A stretch of 5,079 nt of DNA from a bacterium (GTDB lineage: Bacteria; Patescibacteriota; CPR2; UBA1875; JAJYID01), in the NCBI GenBank assembly GCA_021791015.1, contig JAJYFH010000056.1, positions 1 through 5,079 on the forward strand, given 5' to 3'. A program made the translations under genes and the position numbers. Positions 4,927 through 5,079 of this stretch are shown here, piece after piece. How positions within the stretch are numbered: position 1 is the stretch's first letter; each line of letters opens with the position of its first letter. A model generated the notes under the pieces. The model did no database searches. It had not been told where the DNA came from and saw nothing but the letters and a program-made list of their open reading frames with translations.

Positions 4927-4970
4927 TCCTCCGCTTTGCCCCGTCAGACGGGGTTGGCGGTCGGAATGAC
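4923..4970. repeat. Intergenic inverted-repeat element, copy 3, in the rpsT leader
   Basis: A nested hairpin. ATTCC (4925-4929) pairs with GGAAT (4963-4967), CCGC (4931-4934) with GCGG (4957-4960), and CCCCGT (4939-4944) with ACGGGG (4948-4953) around a CAG loop. The GGATTCC and CGGAATGAC ends match copy 1. It would fold in the rpsT mRNA leader, 14 nt upstream of the ribosome site. Confidence 0.75.
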
Positions 4971-4983
4971 AAAAATTATTATA

Positions 4984-4988
4984 AAGGA
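4984..4988 (+). promoter_or_regulatory. Ribosome binding site of rpsT
   Basis: AAGGA, 8 nt before the ATG at 4997. Good spacing supports this start. Confidence 0.75.
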
Positions 4989-4996
4989 ATACACAT

Positions 4997-5079
4997 ATGC
5001 CGGTTATAAAATCAGCGCAAAAGCAAATGCGCCAGACAAGAACAAGAACAGCCCAAAACAGGGTAGTGAAAGATGCTTA
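4997..5079 (+). CDS. rpsT: 30S ribosomal protein bS20, N-terminal part (cut by window edge)
   Basis: Twenty-seven codons are visible, starting MPVIKSAQKQMRQ and continuing with a basic Arg/Thr/Lys-rich stretch. The opening Met-Pro-x-Ile-Lys-Ser-Ala, followed by Lys and Arg at short spacing, is the typical bS20 N-terminus (compare MPNIKSAKKR in other bacteria). bS20 is an early-assembling helical-bundle protein that binds 16S rRNA. The gene has a good ribosome site, its own promoter at 4837-4865, and an inverted-repeat element in its leader. It is divergent from the DHH gene. The identification rests on the short N-terminus only. Confidence 0.8.
   Translation, partial: MPVIKSAQKQMRQTRTRTAQNRVVKDA

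Noticed and set aside
4954..4982. Second rpsT promoter (TTGGCG, 17 bp, TATTAT)
   Set aside because: The spacing is good, but transcription would start at about 4989, after the AAGGA ribosome site, leaving a nearly leaderless mRNA. The upstream extended -10 promoter is more plausible.
1..5079. Alternative genetic code (UGA read as Gly), prompted by no gene here ending in TGA
   Set aside because: Glycines in the conserved motifs are encoded normally and no family is interrupted by an in-frame TGA. Five stops are too few to infer recoding.

Overview
The window looks like a chromosomal housekeeping segment from a small-genome bacterium, most likely of the Candidate Phyla Radiation (Patescibacteria, Parcubacteria-like). 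That placement is an inference from protein style and repeats, with no marker alignment run. It rests on a TruB with no C-terminal PUA domain, a divergent DHH phosphoesterase with a long charged tail, a membrane-anchored C39-like protease, and spacers holding GGATTCC...GGAATGAC inverted-repeat elements. The standard code fits: no family is interrupted by TGA. The five visible stops are TAA or TAG.

Layout. On the + strand, the 3' part of the primary sigma factor gene rpoD (1-845) is followed after 3 nt by a 215-aa SGNH/GDSL esterase-like gene (849-1496). An 83-bp convergent spacer (1497-1579) holds an inverted-repeat element with a perfect 20-bp palindrome. On the - strand, transcription runs right to left through a DHH/NrnA-like phosphoesterase (4767-3217), a 247-bp repeat-rich spacer, truB (2969-2292) and an anchored C39-like protease (2305-1580) that overlaps truB by 14 bp. 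To the right of the DHH gene, a 229-bp divergent spacer carries two back-to-back promoters sharing one -35 region, another inverted-repeat element, and the start of rpsT (ribosomal protein bS20), which runs off the window.

How the genes fit together. Sigma factor, tRNA pseudouridine-55 synthase, ribosomal protein S20 and an NrnA-like DHH protein form a core information-processing neighbourhood. A DHH gene upstream of truB recalls the widespread rbfA-DHH-truB cluster. The esterase and the anchored protease are accessory genes coupled to rpoD and truB by short spacing or overlap.

The most unusual signal is a set of heptanucleotide-periodic tracts. Three tracts with different sequence but the same 7-bp period lie within about 360 bp: two inside the truB reading frame, at loop positions of the enzyme, and one just upstream of its start. 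A fourth, degenerate one may lie in the rpsT leader. The DHH protein also lacks one motif I aspartate and the GGGH-type motif of its DHHA1 domain, so its activity may differ from that of NrnA. No tRNA, rRNA, CRISPR array or transposase gene is visible.
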